Positions 52,811 to 61,682 of a stretch of 64,000 bases of DNA are shown piece after piece. Numbering within the stretch: position 1 is the first letter of the stretch; every line of letters starts with the position of its first letter. Both the position numbers and the translations under genes were made by a program. Origin of the DNA: CALODL01 sp942492115 (lineage in GTDB: Bacteria; Planctomycetota; Phycisphaerae; UBA1845; CAIVHJ01); NCBI GenBank assembly GCA_942492115.1, contig CALODL010000015.1:372001-436000 (forward strand). Direction: 5' to 3'. Under the pieces are notes generated by a model, which saw nothing but the letters and a program-made list of their open reading frames with translations, searched no databases and was not told the DNA's origin.

Positions 52811-55800
52811 ATGTGTAGGACAAGACGGGTCCTCGTGACGCTATGGGTGGCAGGCTCGATCCCGCTGGCCGGACGCGCACAAACCACTCATGAGCTGGAC
52901 CTCTTTCAGGCGTGGCGCTGGACCCGTTTCGATCGCGACAACGGTTTGCCTCTGACCGACATCGTTGACTTGCGCTACGACTGCCATGCCACACCCTGGG
53001 TCGTAACGACACGCGGCATCGCCTGGTACGATGGATTCGAATGGCACGTCCCACTGCGGCTTCCGGCAGCTCCGGTTTTCTCCGAGCCGCACCCGGACGG
53101 GGGCATGATCGTTGGACACGGCCGCAAGATCTGGCGCGTCGACATGCACCGGGTCACACAGTGGCTAAGCATCGATTTCGAAATGGCCGATGCCCTGGTG
53201 CTCCGCGACGGGGAGCTCCTGATTCTGGACGCGCACGGTAGATTGTTCACGCACGATGGCACCGAAGCGCGGCGCAGTGCGGCGCCACAATCGTTACCCA
53301 CACCCGCGCGCCTGCATCAACTCCGTGACGGCAGCGTGTGTATCACATCCAGCCTGGGCATTCACCAGCAAACCGACAACGGCTGGCGCCGCCTGTTCGA
53401 TCAGGCCGCCGTCGATATCCGCAGTGATCGCACCGGACGCTATCTGGCGGTGGCGCGATACGAAGACCACAACGGGCTGTGGGCTGGGACGACCGCGGAG
53501 CTTCCGGTCTACCTCCCCGACCGTGCATCCAACAGCGTCCAGGCACTCGATGTCGCGCCCAACGGAGATGCCATCGCTATTTATGATTCTGGGGAAGTTC
53601 GCCTGCGCGTTGATGATCAATGGACCTGGGTCACGCCACCACCGCAACAACTGGTCAACGCAACGGCCATCTGTATGGCCCCCGACGGCGACCTGTGGAT
53701 CGGATCGGATCGTGCCCTCTTTCTGTGCAGACGCTCCAACACGCGCTGGACGACCCTTCCCGATTCGGGCCCGGACGTCAATGCCCTGTTGCGCACCACA
53801 GATGGTGCGTTGTGGATCGCAACGGGCAACGGCCTGGTCGTTCAACACCCCGACGGTCGCTCAGAACGCCTCAGAAACGTCGCTGGGCACACGCTCGATG
53901 TTGTCACCGGCCTGGCCCAGGCGCGCAACGGCAGCGTATGGGTCACCAGTGGTGCATCCGCCCAGGGCGCCTGTCGTTATCATCAGGGCCAGTGGACCGT
54001 GGTGGGTGCCGACGCGGGCCTGCCATTGCGCAAGATTCACCGCATCGTTCCAGATCGCCGTGGCCGACTGTGGTTCCTGGGGCACACGACCAGCGCGGCC
54101 GACTCGTCCGACGCCGGAGCCTACGTCCTCGACGACGGCGTATTCAACCGTTGGAGCACCGTCGAGGGTTTGAATCACGGGCGGGTGTACACATTTACCG
54201 AAACCGAGGACGGCGCCTTGTGGTTCGGTACACTCGACGGGCTGAGTCGCTGGCATGCGGGCGCGTGGCGTCACTGGACCCATCGCGCTGAACTCGCCGC
54301 CGATCGAGTTTTTGCACTCGCTGCTGATGGCAACGGCGTGTGGTTCGGGCACTACATGTCCGGGCATGGTCTCGGCCACGTAGACGAGCATGGAGAGGTA
54401 ACCTACCTGTCGAAGCACGACGGCCTGGTCGACGATCGTGTATGGGACCTGCAATTTGATAAGCTCGGCGCCCTGTGGATCTCGACGAGCGGCGGGCTGT
54501 CGCGGTACGACGGGCGCACCTTTGCTTCTTTCGACGCCAACACGGGACTCCCGGACGTCAACTTGTGGCCGATTCTCATCGAGGACAATGTGATCCTGAT
54601 CGGAACGCTGACGCGCGGCGTCTGCGTCTTGTCACTGGCAGAGACCGCGCATCCTCCACCACGGATCACTCTGAACCCTCCGATCATCGACGCGCGCCGT
54701 GCGAGCTTCGAGTGGACCGTAGCAAGCTATCGCGGCCAGATTCCGGCTTCCAGTGCAGCGACCCGCGCACGACTCGACGACGGACCGTGGTCGAAGTGGA
54801 CGACCGAACAACACATGGAATACGATACGCCGTCTGCCGGGACACACGCTCAGTGTGCAGTCCCGCGGGCTGTTCGGCCAGCTCTCACAGCCGGCAACAC
54901 AGTCGTTCGGCGTTCCGCGCCCGTGGTTCCTGCGCCCGCTGTTCATCGCACTCTCCGGCTCGTGGCTGGCCGTGCTCGTAGTCCTGATCGTTTATTTCAC
55001 GGCCCATCGCAAACACCAGTTTCGCCTCGCGGAACAGCGGCAGCGGAAACTAGAACACCAACTGCGCCACGCACAAAAGATGGAAGCCGTGGGTCAGCTG
55101 GCAGCCGGCATCGGACACGACTTCAACAACCTGTTGACCGCAATACTCGGCTACACCGAGTGGGCTAGAGACAGTACAACCAATGCTCTGAATGTCACTG
55201 AAGCGCTCGATGGCATCGACCGGGTCGTTCATCAGGCGGCCGGACTCACACGGGCACTGAACAGTTTCGTTCGCAAGCCGACCGGCGAGCTGCGCGTTCT
55301 GGATCTGTCCGGCACTGTCACCGCCGCGGTCGCGATGCTCAAACGTATGTTCCCAGCATCGATCGATATCAGCCTGCGAACGACTCCGCCTGGAACGGTC
55401 TTCGTCAAAGGGGATGACAGTCAGCTTCAGCAGCTCCTGGTCAACCTGGCGGTCAACGCCCGGGATGCCATGCCGGAGGGTGGGCACCTGGCCATCAGTC
55501 TGACGCGTGACAAGAGTGCGACGGGCCATGACTGTGCCCGCTTGACCATCGCGGATAGCGGGACGGGAATCGAACCGGACGTCCGCGAGCGCGTTTTCGA
55601 GCCATTCTTCACGACCAAACCGCGCGAACGCGGCACGGGGCTGGGGCTGGCCATTGTCCACGGCATCGTTACGTCTCACGCTGGGGACATTGCGGTCGAC
55701 TCGCAGGTCGGCCGGGGCACGAGCGTTTGTATCACGTTGCCTTGCTGTGCTGAATCAACCGAGCCGGTCACCGTACTTCCGCCAGCCCACCACGTTGCCG

Positions 55801-56189
55801 GGACCGGGCACCGCGTGCTCGTTGTCGAGGACAACAACGAAATCCGGACACTGATCGTCGGGGCGTTGTCCACTTACGGATACGACACCTTGTCCGCGGC
55901 CGATGGCAACAGCGGCCTGGCGCTGTATACCCGCAACGCCGAGAGACTGGATGCAGTCATCATGGACATTGACCTGCCGGGCCGTTCGGGCGAGGAGTGC
56001 ATCGAGCACATCCGTGCAACCAGCAGCACGCTCCCCATCGTGGTGATCACAGGTAGCGTCGAGTTCCAACTACCACACGCACAACACGACTTCACCGTGT
56101 TGTTGCGAAAGCCGTTTCCGCCTCACGAAGTCGGCCCGCTCATCCAACGCATGATTCAGCAAAGCACCGCGATTCCGAGACCGCGATGA
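52811..56189 (+). CDS. Two-component hybrid histidine kinase with Reg_prop propeller, frameshifted
   Basis: The frame from ATG 52811 encodes a signal peptide (ending GRAQ) and about a dozen Reg_prop beta-propeller repeats (DLWIGSDRALFL, GALWIATGNGLV, GRLWFLGHT, GALWFGTLDGLSR, GALWISTSGGLSR), then a Y_Y_Y domain. At 54839-54841 (GGG) the frame is lost. The true continuation is GHTLSVQSRGLFGQ, a membrane helix (PLFIALSGSWLAVLVVLIVY), HisKA with GIGHDFNNLLTAILGY, HATPase (NLAVNARDAMPEGG, GTGLGLAIVHGIV) and a receiver (VLVVEDNNEIR, Asp in VIMDIDLPG) to 56189. Removing one G gives about 1125 residues. The ligand is unknown; related sensors bind polysaccharide fragments. No AraC-type DNA-binding domain is fused. 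Confidence 0.88.
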
Positions 56190-56642
56190 TCACACGCCGA
56201 TGTCTTCGTTCCACAGCTCGGGATGTGCCTGGATAAACTCAGACATGAGCTGAATGCACTCGGCGTTGTCCAGAATATGGAGTTCGACGCCGCGGCTGCG
56301 CACATACTCTTCGGGGCCCTGGAACGTGCGGTTCTCCCCGATGATGACCTTCGGTACACCGTACAACAATACCGTTCCGCTGCACATGTCACACGGTGAC
56401 AATGTGGAATACAACACGCTGCGGCGATAATCGGCCGCTGTCAGGCGCCCGGCATTCTCCAGGCAATCCATCTCGGCATGCAGAATCGCACTACCCTTCT
56501 GCACACGGCGGTTGTGTCCACGCCCGACGATTTGATCATCGAGCACCAGCACGGAACCGATAGGAATTCCGCCTTCGTTCAAACCTGCTCTGGCCTCGTC
56601 GATCGCGGCCCGCATGAATGCATCCATCTTCACCAACTCCAT
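56190..56642 (-). CDS. Yeast-type (Fcy1-like) cytosine deaminase
   Basis: 150 residues from ATG 56642. The zinc deaminase signature is HAE (His55, Glu57) with PCDMC (Cys84, Cys87). The surrounding residues (EGGIPIGSVLV, GRGHNRRVQKGSAILHAE, LYSTLSPCDMCSGT, VIIGENRTF, ELWNEDIG) match fungal cytosine deaminase over the full length, including the C-terminal EDIG. Fungal Fcy1 deaminates cytosine to uracil and does not resemble bacterial CodA. Bacterial members are often labelled nucleoside deaminase, so tRNA or nucleoside substrates cannot be excluded. It converges on the hybrid kinase gene with no gap. Confidence 0.85.
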   Translation of the reverse strand: MELVKMDAFMRAAIDEARAGLNEGGIPIGSVLVLDDQIVGRGHNRRVQKGSAILHAEMDCLENAGRLTAADYRRSVLYSTLSPCDMCSGTVLLYGVPKVIIGENRTFQGPEEYVRSRGVELHILDNAECIQLMSEFIQAHPELWNEDIGV

Positions 56643-56708
56643 GGCTGCACCGTACAGCTGGCCTAGAGCATACACAACAACGGATCACGCCGCGAGATGG
56701 AGGTATCT

Positions 56709-57776
56709 TCACGGGTTCACGTCCACTTCGATGTACTGACAACCGTGCTGCGGGTCGGCACCCGGACGGTTGAGCCATTCGATGAACAGCGTCTGGCGTC
56801 CTTCGGCCAGACCCTCGACGTTCCACGTCGCCCCCTCGTCGAATGTCGGCCGCCCATTCACTGTTGCCGATATGACGCTGTGATCAAAGTCGATAAACAT
56901 GTTCTGCCCGTTCGACAGCACAACAACATTTTGCTGACAGTTCATCGAAGGCCGCGCTTCGCATATGAACACAACAGCTCCGATGCATTCATTGATCGTA
57001 CACGGGTCCTCGTCAGCACAATCCTCATCCGCACGGCAGTCAAAGCCATCCGTCGCACTACCCAGAAACGACGATTGGGCTGCCGATGATGTCACGCCAC
57101 AGAGTGCTGCGGCCGCGCGACCTTCAGGGCCGCCGTTGTCAAAGCCGCATGGTAGATTGCAGGCCCCCTCGGCCTCGACGTCCAGCTCGAGAGTCAGGTT
57201 GAGCAGATTGATCTGAGCGTTAACACCAGGAGCCTCAATTCGAATGCACAAGAGGAACTCATCGAGCACGTCGATTGTCGATTTCTCGAGTGGCACACTT
57301 CTCGGTCGTACCTCCGAGGTCATCCCGAACTCGTCAATGAACACCGTGAACGGACCGTAGTCATCGCCCGCCCCGTCCTCACAACTCCCAGAGGCATCCA
57401 CCGGGACAATCCGCACATGAATCACAATGGAATCTCCAGTCCCATGCGCGGATCTCCCGAGGACGTTGCGAAACACCATGACTGCGCGCGGATCGATTCC
57501 AATTCGTCCACCCCTGACCTCCGCGGTGGCAAAGGCCACAGAGGCGACCTCGCTCGTTTCGAATGGCACGCCAGCCTCGACCTCAACAACGCCATTATCG
57601 AGAATCACCGGCACAGCGATTTCATTCTGCTCCACATTGGCCGCGTCACCATTCTGTGTGTCGGCGCTACCATCCACGGGGCCGGCGGTGTTGGAACATC
57701 CAGCGACACACGCCACTATGGCCATGGTGCCCAGGCGCAGACATCTCTCCGTCGCTGCTCCAATGATAGAACTCAT
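56709..57776 (-). CDS. Lipoprotein of unknown function with a Cys-rich module
   Basis: 355 residues from ATG 57776 (GAGGAG upstream). Lipobox VAGC at ~24-27, then an Asn/Asp-rich linker. The middle is beta-rich and unassigned. A Cys-rich block (CNLPCGFDN, CRADEDCADEDPCTINECIG) near residues 205-275 carries the same DxDPCTxxxC pattern as the proteins at 161 and 24055. The C-terminal ~70 residues (VVVLSNGQNMFIDFDHSVI to QYIEVDVNP) resemble a small beta-sandwich with NGRPTFDEG. I do not recognise the family. Confidence 0.65.
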   Translation of the reverse strand: MSSIIGAATERCLRLGTMAIVACVAGCSNTAGPVDGSADTQNGDAANVEQNEIAVPVILDNGVVEVEAGVPFETSEVASVAFATAEVRGGRIGIDPRAVMVFRNVLGRSAHGTGDSIVIHVRIVPVDASGSCEDGAGDDYGPFTVFIDEFGMTSEVRPRSVPLEKSTIDVLDEFLLCIRIEAPGVNAQINLLNLTLELDVEAEGACNLPCGFDNGGPEGRAAAALCGVTSSAAQSSFLGSATDGFDCRADEDCADEDPCTINECIGAVVFICEARPSMNCQQNVVVLSNGQNMFIDFDHSVISATVNGRPTFDEGATWNVEGLAEGRQTLFIEWLNRPGADPQHGCQYIEVDVNP

Positions 57777-57988
57777 TGTTCACTCCTCTACACGAAGCCT
57801 GCAAGGCGGGCCCCAACGATTGGGACGCCTTCAACGGCTACGCCGCACTCCGTTCCATATCGCGCAACTAATTCTCAAAAAAAAGCAGGCAAAGACCGCT
57901 ACGGTACCCGTGTATGTCGTATTTCTGATGTATGATGGATGGCGCTGGTTGATCGGGGCAAGCGGAGTTTCAGGTAGAACCTGTTCTC

Positions 57989-58546
57989 ATGGGCAATCAC
58001 CAGACATCCTGCTCTACGCTGACGGAGACTCTCGGAGCCTCCGCCCGGGACCTCTTTCAAGTGGTGTATGAGGATCTTCGCCAACAGGCCTCGGTGTTCC
58101 TCAACTACGAACGACCTGATCATACGCTGCAGCCTACCGCCCTGGTTCACGAAGCATACTTTCGCCTGCTTCGTGAGCGCAAGATTCCAGCGAGCAAGAA
58201 TCATTTCCTGGCCATAGCAGCCATTGCAATGCGTCGCATACTGATCAACCATGCCGCCGCGCGTCGCGCCGACAAGCGCGGCGGACAGTGGCAGCGCATA
58301 ACCCTGTGCGATGAGGTGCTCGTTGGACCTGACAGGACGATTGATCTGGCTGCGTTGAATGAAGCACTAGACCGACTCGAGCAACTCGAACCACGGCAGT
58401 GTGCAATTGTTGAGCTGCGCTTCTTTGGTGGCATGAACGCCGCGGAAGCTGCGGACGTTCTCGGCATTTCCCAACGCACGGTGGAATTGGACTGGAGAAT
58501 GGCCAAAGCCTGGCTGTTCAATCGACTGGCCCCAGGGCAAACATGA
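57989..58546 (+). CDS. ECF-type RNA polymerase sigma factor (TIGR02999-like)
   Basis: 185 residues. Region 2 is short (LFQVVYEDLRQQASVFL, HTLQPTALVHEAYFRLL, FLAIAAIAMRRILINHA). Region 4 has a helix-turn-helix (ALDRLEQLEPRQCAIVELRFFGGMNAAEAADVLGISQRTVE). The HTLQPTALVHEAYFRL segment is typical of the planctomycete TIGR02999 ECF group, which lacks classical anti-sigma factors and is often linked to Ser/Thr kinases. Its stop overlaps the kinase start (ATGA), so the two are co-expressed and the kinase is its likely regulator. Confidence 0.9.
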   Translation: MGNHQTSCSTLTETLGASARDLFQVVYEDLRQQASVFLNYERPDHTLQPTALVHEAYFRLLRERKIPASKNHFLAIAAIAMRRILINHAAARRADKRGGQWQRITLCDEVLVGPDRTIDLAALNEALDRLEQLEPRQCAIVELRFFGGMNAAEAADVLGISQRTVELDWRMAKAWLFNRLAPGQT

Positions 58547-60882
58547 ACCCCACGCGGTATCACCACATCAGAGAACTGTTTGCACAAGCGTGCGAACTAC
58601 CGCACACAGAACAACGCAGTTTCCTGGAACTCGCATGCGGAAGCGATGTTCAACTGCGTGCGGAAGTGGAAGCCTTGCTCAGAACCGATGAACGTGGACT
58701 GAATTTCATGGAGCGCCCGGTCATACAATCCGGACAACTGCGCAAACTCGTGGCCGCTGGAGGCACGCCCGCCCGCTTGCCTGAGCGTCTCGGTTGCTAT
58801 CGGGTTGTTCGACTGCTCGGAGAAGGCGGGATGGGTACCGTTTATGAAGCAGAACAAGACAGGCCTCGAAGACGAGTGGCCCTGAAAGTCATGAAGTGGG
58901 GTGTCACGACGCCATCCGCGCTGCAGCGCTTCGAGTACGAAACGCACGTCCTCGGGCAGCTGCACCATCCCGGCATCGCACAAATCTACGAAGCCGGCAC
59001 CATCGACACCCCCTCAGGCCCACAGCCGTTCTTCGCAATGGAGCGCATCGATGGACTCTCCCTGACTGCATATTCGCAGCACCATGACTTGAGTATCCGG
59101 CAGCGTCTCGAGTTGCTGTGTGCCGTGTGCGACGCCATATCCCACGCTCACAGCTGCGGAGTGATTCATCGAGACCTCAAGCCCGGCAATATCCTCGTCG
59201 ATTCCAGCGCACAACCCAAGATACTCGATTTTGGTGTAGCGCGAGCAATTGACGGCCACGAGGACGGCCCCCTTGCGCATACGACCATCGGCCAGCTCGT
59301 TGGCACGTTGCCTTACAGCAGCCCGGAGCAAATCAGTGGCGGGGCGCATTCGATAGACACGCGTTGCGACGTATATGCCCTCGGAGTCATCGGCTATGAG
59401 TTGCTCGCTGGCCGGCTGCCGTTCGACCTTCCAGCGTCACCGTTGCAGGCCGCGCAGTGCATCTGTTCGACTGAGCCCGTGCCTTTGGGGCGTGCCGCCC
59501 GCGGACTCAGTAGCGACATCGACACGATGATCATGAAAGCGATGGCTCGGGACAAGTCCGCGCGCTACTCAGCTGTCGCCGACCTCGCATCCGATCTGCG
59601 ATGCTACCTTGCGCACCAGCCGATTGCCGCGCGGCCGCCCAGCACGCTCTATCACATGCGTACCTTTGCACGGCGCAATCGCCTGCTCATGAGCGCCTGT
59701 GCCATCATTACGGCCACTCTGCTACTCGGAGTGGGCGGAACCGTGTGGGGATGGATTCAGGCAGAACGCAGAGCCGAGTCCGCGCGGGCCTCTGCGGAGC
59801 GTGCGCAGCGCATCCAGAGTTTCCTGGCAGAGATCCTTTCAGCAGCCAATCCCAAATTCCATGGTCGCGACATGTCTGTTCGCCAGGTACTCGATCGCGC
59901 GGCGCGGCGGATTGGATCTGAATTGCGTGACGAGCCCCATGTCCGCGCGGAGTTGCACGGGATCATCGGCGATACCTACATCTCAGTTGGGGACCTCAAC
60001 GAAGCCGAGACTCATTTGCGCAAGGCGTTGGAGCTCGAACGCGGGACGCTCAACGGCCTGAATGACGGCTGTGTATCCCGCACGTGCGCACTCGCTTCAC
60101 TGCTCAGGTTCAAGGGCCGCCCCGATGCGGGTGAAGCGTTATTGCGCAGCGTTATCGCATCGCGGAAAGACACGCTGCCACCACAACAGCAGGCATCGGT
60201 CATGCTCGAAATCGGCCAGATGCAATTGGACCGCGGCGACTTGACCGCAGCCAGGATTTCTCTGGAGGCCGCACGCGACTTGCGCCTGGACCTCTTTGGA
60301 GCTCGTCATCTCGAAGTAGCGGCCGTCGACGAAGTTCTCGCCCGTGTGGCGATTCACGGTTGCGATCTGGTCGAAGCCGTACGTCTGCAGCGTGCCGTGC
60401 TCGACGTCCGCCGGGATGCGCTCGGCGACGAACACATCGATGTGGCCTGGAGCCGTAATGCTCTTGCCGAGACCCTGACGCGGAGTGCAACGCCGCCTGC
60501 TCTCAATGAAGCAGAACAACTTGCCCGGCAGGCACTGGGCGATCTGCAGAAACAGCTTGGAGATCGCAATCTCGATGTCGCAGTGAATCTTGCGGTGCTT
60601 GCGGCCATCATACATACACGTGGCGATCGCCAGGAAACCGAGAGACTGTATCGGGAGGTCCTCGACATGAAGCGCAGTCTTCTGGGGAACGACCACTACG
60701 AGGTCGCAGCCACGCTACGAACACTGGGCCAACTGCTGTGTTCATGGGGCCGCCCTCGGGAGGCGGAGACCTGTCTGCGCGAAGCCCTCGCCATCAACGA
60801 GCAGCATTTCGATCGCGAACACCCTACGGTCACGGGCACGCGCGCAGCACTGGCACTGGCGGTGGGTTCACAGGATCACTAA
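58543..60882 (+). CDS. Membrane Ser/Thr protein kinase with TPR sensor/output region
   Basis: 779 residues. The kinase domain (~85-365) is complete: GEGGMGTVYEA, VALKVMK (catalytic Lys), GVIHRDLKPGNILVD, ILDFGVARA, GTLPYSSPEQI and DVYALGVIGYELLAGRLPF. A single membrane helix follows (~RLLMSACAIITATLLLGVGG). The extracytoplasmic ~400 residues are TPR-like (ADLNEAETHLRKALELE-type repeats). It overlaps the ECF sigma gene by four bases. It converges on the deiodinase-like selenoprotein gene with a 5-bp gap. Confidence 0.93.
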   Translation: MNPTRYHHIRELFAQACELPHTEQRSFLELACGSDVQLRAEVEALLRTDERGLNFMERPVIQSGQLRKLVAAGGTPARLPERLGCYRVVRLLGEGGMGTVYEAEQDRPRRRVALKVMKWGVTTPSALQRFEYETHVLGQLHHPGIAQIYEAGTIDTPSGPQPFFAMERIDGLSLTAYSQHHDLSIRQRLELLCAVCDAISHAHSCGVIHRDLKPGNILVDSSAQPKILDFGVARAIDGHEDGPLAHTTIGQLVGTLPYSSPEQISGGAHSIDTRCDVYALGVIGYELLAGRLPFDLPASPLQAAQCICSTEPVPLGRAARGLSSDIDTMIMKAMARDKSARYSAVADLASDLRCYLAHQPIAARPPSTLYHMRTFARRNRLLMSACAIITATLLLGVGGTVWGWIQAERRAESARASAERAQRIQSFLAEILSAANPKFHGRDMSVRQVLDRAARRIGSELRDEPHVRAELHGIIGDTYISVGDLNEAETHLRKALELERGTLNGLNDGCVSRTCALASLLRFKGRPDAGEALLRSVIASRKDTLPPQQQASVMLEIGQMQLDRGDLTAARISLEAARDLRLDLFGARHLEVAAVDEVLARVAIHGCDLVEAVRLQRAVLDVRRDALGDEHIDVAWSRNALAETLTRSATPPALNEAEQLARQALGDLQKQLGDRNLDVAVNLAVLAAIIHTRGDRQETERLYREVLDMKRSLLGNDHYEVAATLRTLGQLLCSWGRPREAETCLREALAINEQHFDREHPTVTGTRAALALAVGSQDH

Positions 60883-60887
60883 CTAAT

Positions 60888-61577
60888 CTAACGAAGCAGA
60901 CGTTTCAAAGCTGTCTCGACTTCGTCCACCTTGAAACCCCACGGCCCCTGGTATCCGGCGTAGGCCACGGCCCCTGCGGCATCGATCACGAACATGCGTT
61001 CGGGCCATGCGGCGTAGAGATTGTCGACGGTGTTGTGAACATCGTCCACGACAACCGGCATCGACAACTGCAGTTTCTGACAGCACGACTCGGCGATATC
61101 ACGCCGCTCCCCCCACGTGCGTGGGCGTTCGAACACGACCGACTCTTCGGTGTTGCTGTCCATCTGCCAGCCATCCTCCGGATGGGCCTCGTCAATGTAC
61201 ACGAACAGGAACCCCGCGTGTTCCTTGTACGCGTTGTACAGGGCCTCGAGGGCGCCAGCCTGGCGCCGGAAGGGCGGTCACGTATAGCTACCGAAGATCA
61301 GTACCTTGGGCTGTCCGGTGTGAAACGTCGACAAATCAATGGACCGCGAGCTGTCGAGCGTCTGCAGTGCGAACCGTGGAGCCGGGGTCCCGACCTCTGG
61401 AGCCGGTCGACTCATGAGGGCCCGCACGCGCGGCCATTCGGGGATCTGCTCGTCCGGCGGCCGGGCGTCCATATAGCGCATCATCGAGCCGGCCGGATCT
61501 CCGCAGCCGATGATGGCCCAAGTTGATACGACGATCAATGTGACAACGACCTGCCGTCCAACAGTCATGGTATTCAT
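60888..61577 (-). CDS. Selenocysteine-containing iodothyronine-deiodinase-like lipoprotein
   Basis: 229 residues if UGA is read as Sec. From ATG 61577 a lipoprotein signal (lipobox AIIGC, Cys25) leads to VGTPAPRFALQTLDSSRSID and KVLIFGSYT. TGA at 61280-61278 (codon 100) comes next, followed in frame by PPFRRQAGALEALYNAYKE, VYIDEAHPEDGW, VVVDDVHNTVDNLYAAWPER and GYQGPWGF. The FGSxT-U-PPF centre, DEAHPxDGW and YQGPWGF are hallmarks of the thioredoxin-fold deiodinase family, whose catalytic residue is Sec. The partner Cys of thioredoxin (CxxC) is Phe here, as in deiodinases. The natural substrate in bacteria is unknown; reductive dehalogenation or redox repair is possible. A SECIS hairpin follows the UGA. 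Confidence 0.92.
61251..61280 (-). promoter_or_regulatory. Bacterial SECIS element with recoded UGA (deiodinase-like gene)
   Basis: The UGA at 61280-61278 is followed by 10 nt, then a 6-bp stem GGCGCC/GGCGCC (61267-61262 with 61256-61251) closing the loop AGGCU. Spacing, stem length and loop sequence are identical to the element at 28570-28599. The closing A-U could add a seventh pair, leaving a GGC loop. Confidence 0.85.
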
Positions 61578-61682
61578 GGGATCAGCGCCTCGAATGTACC
61601 GCCCGCTTCAGACCCCGTCCAACACAGAGGCCATCCGCGATGCTGCCATAGGATCGCCGGTCTGGCGGCTCGAGGCAAGTGA

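Noticed and set aside
60888..61202. Separate short gene starting at GTG 61202
   Set aside because: It is the continuation of the selenoprotein frame after UGA; the deiodinase motifs span the codon.
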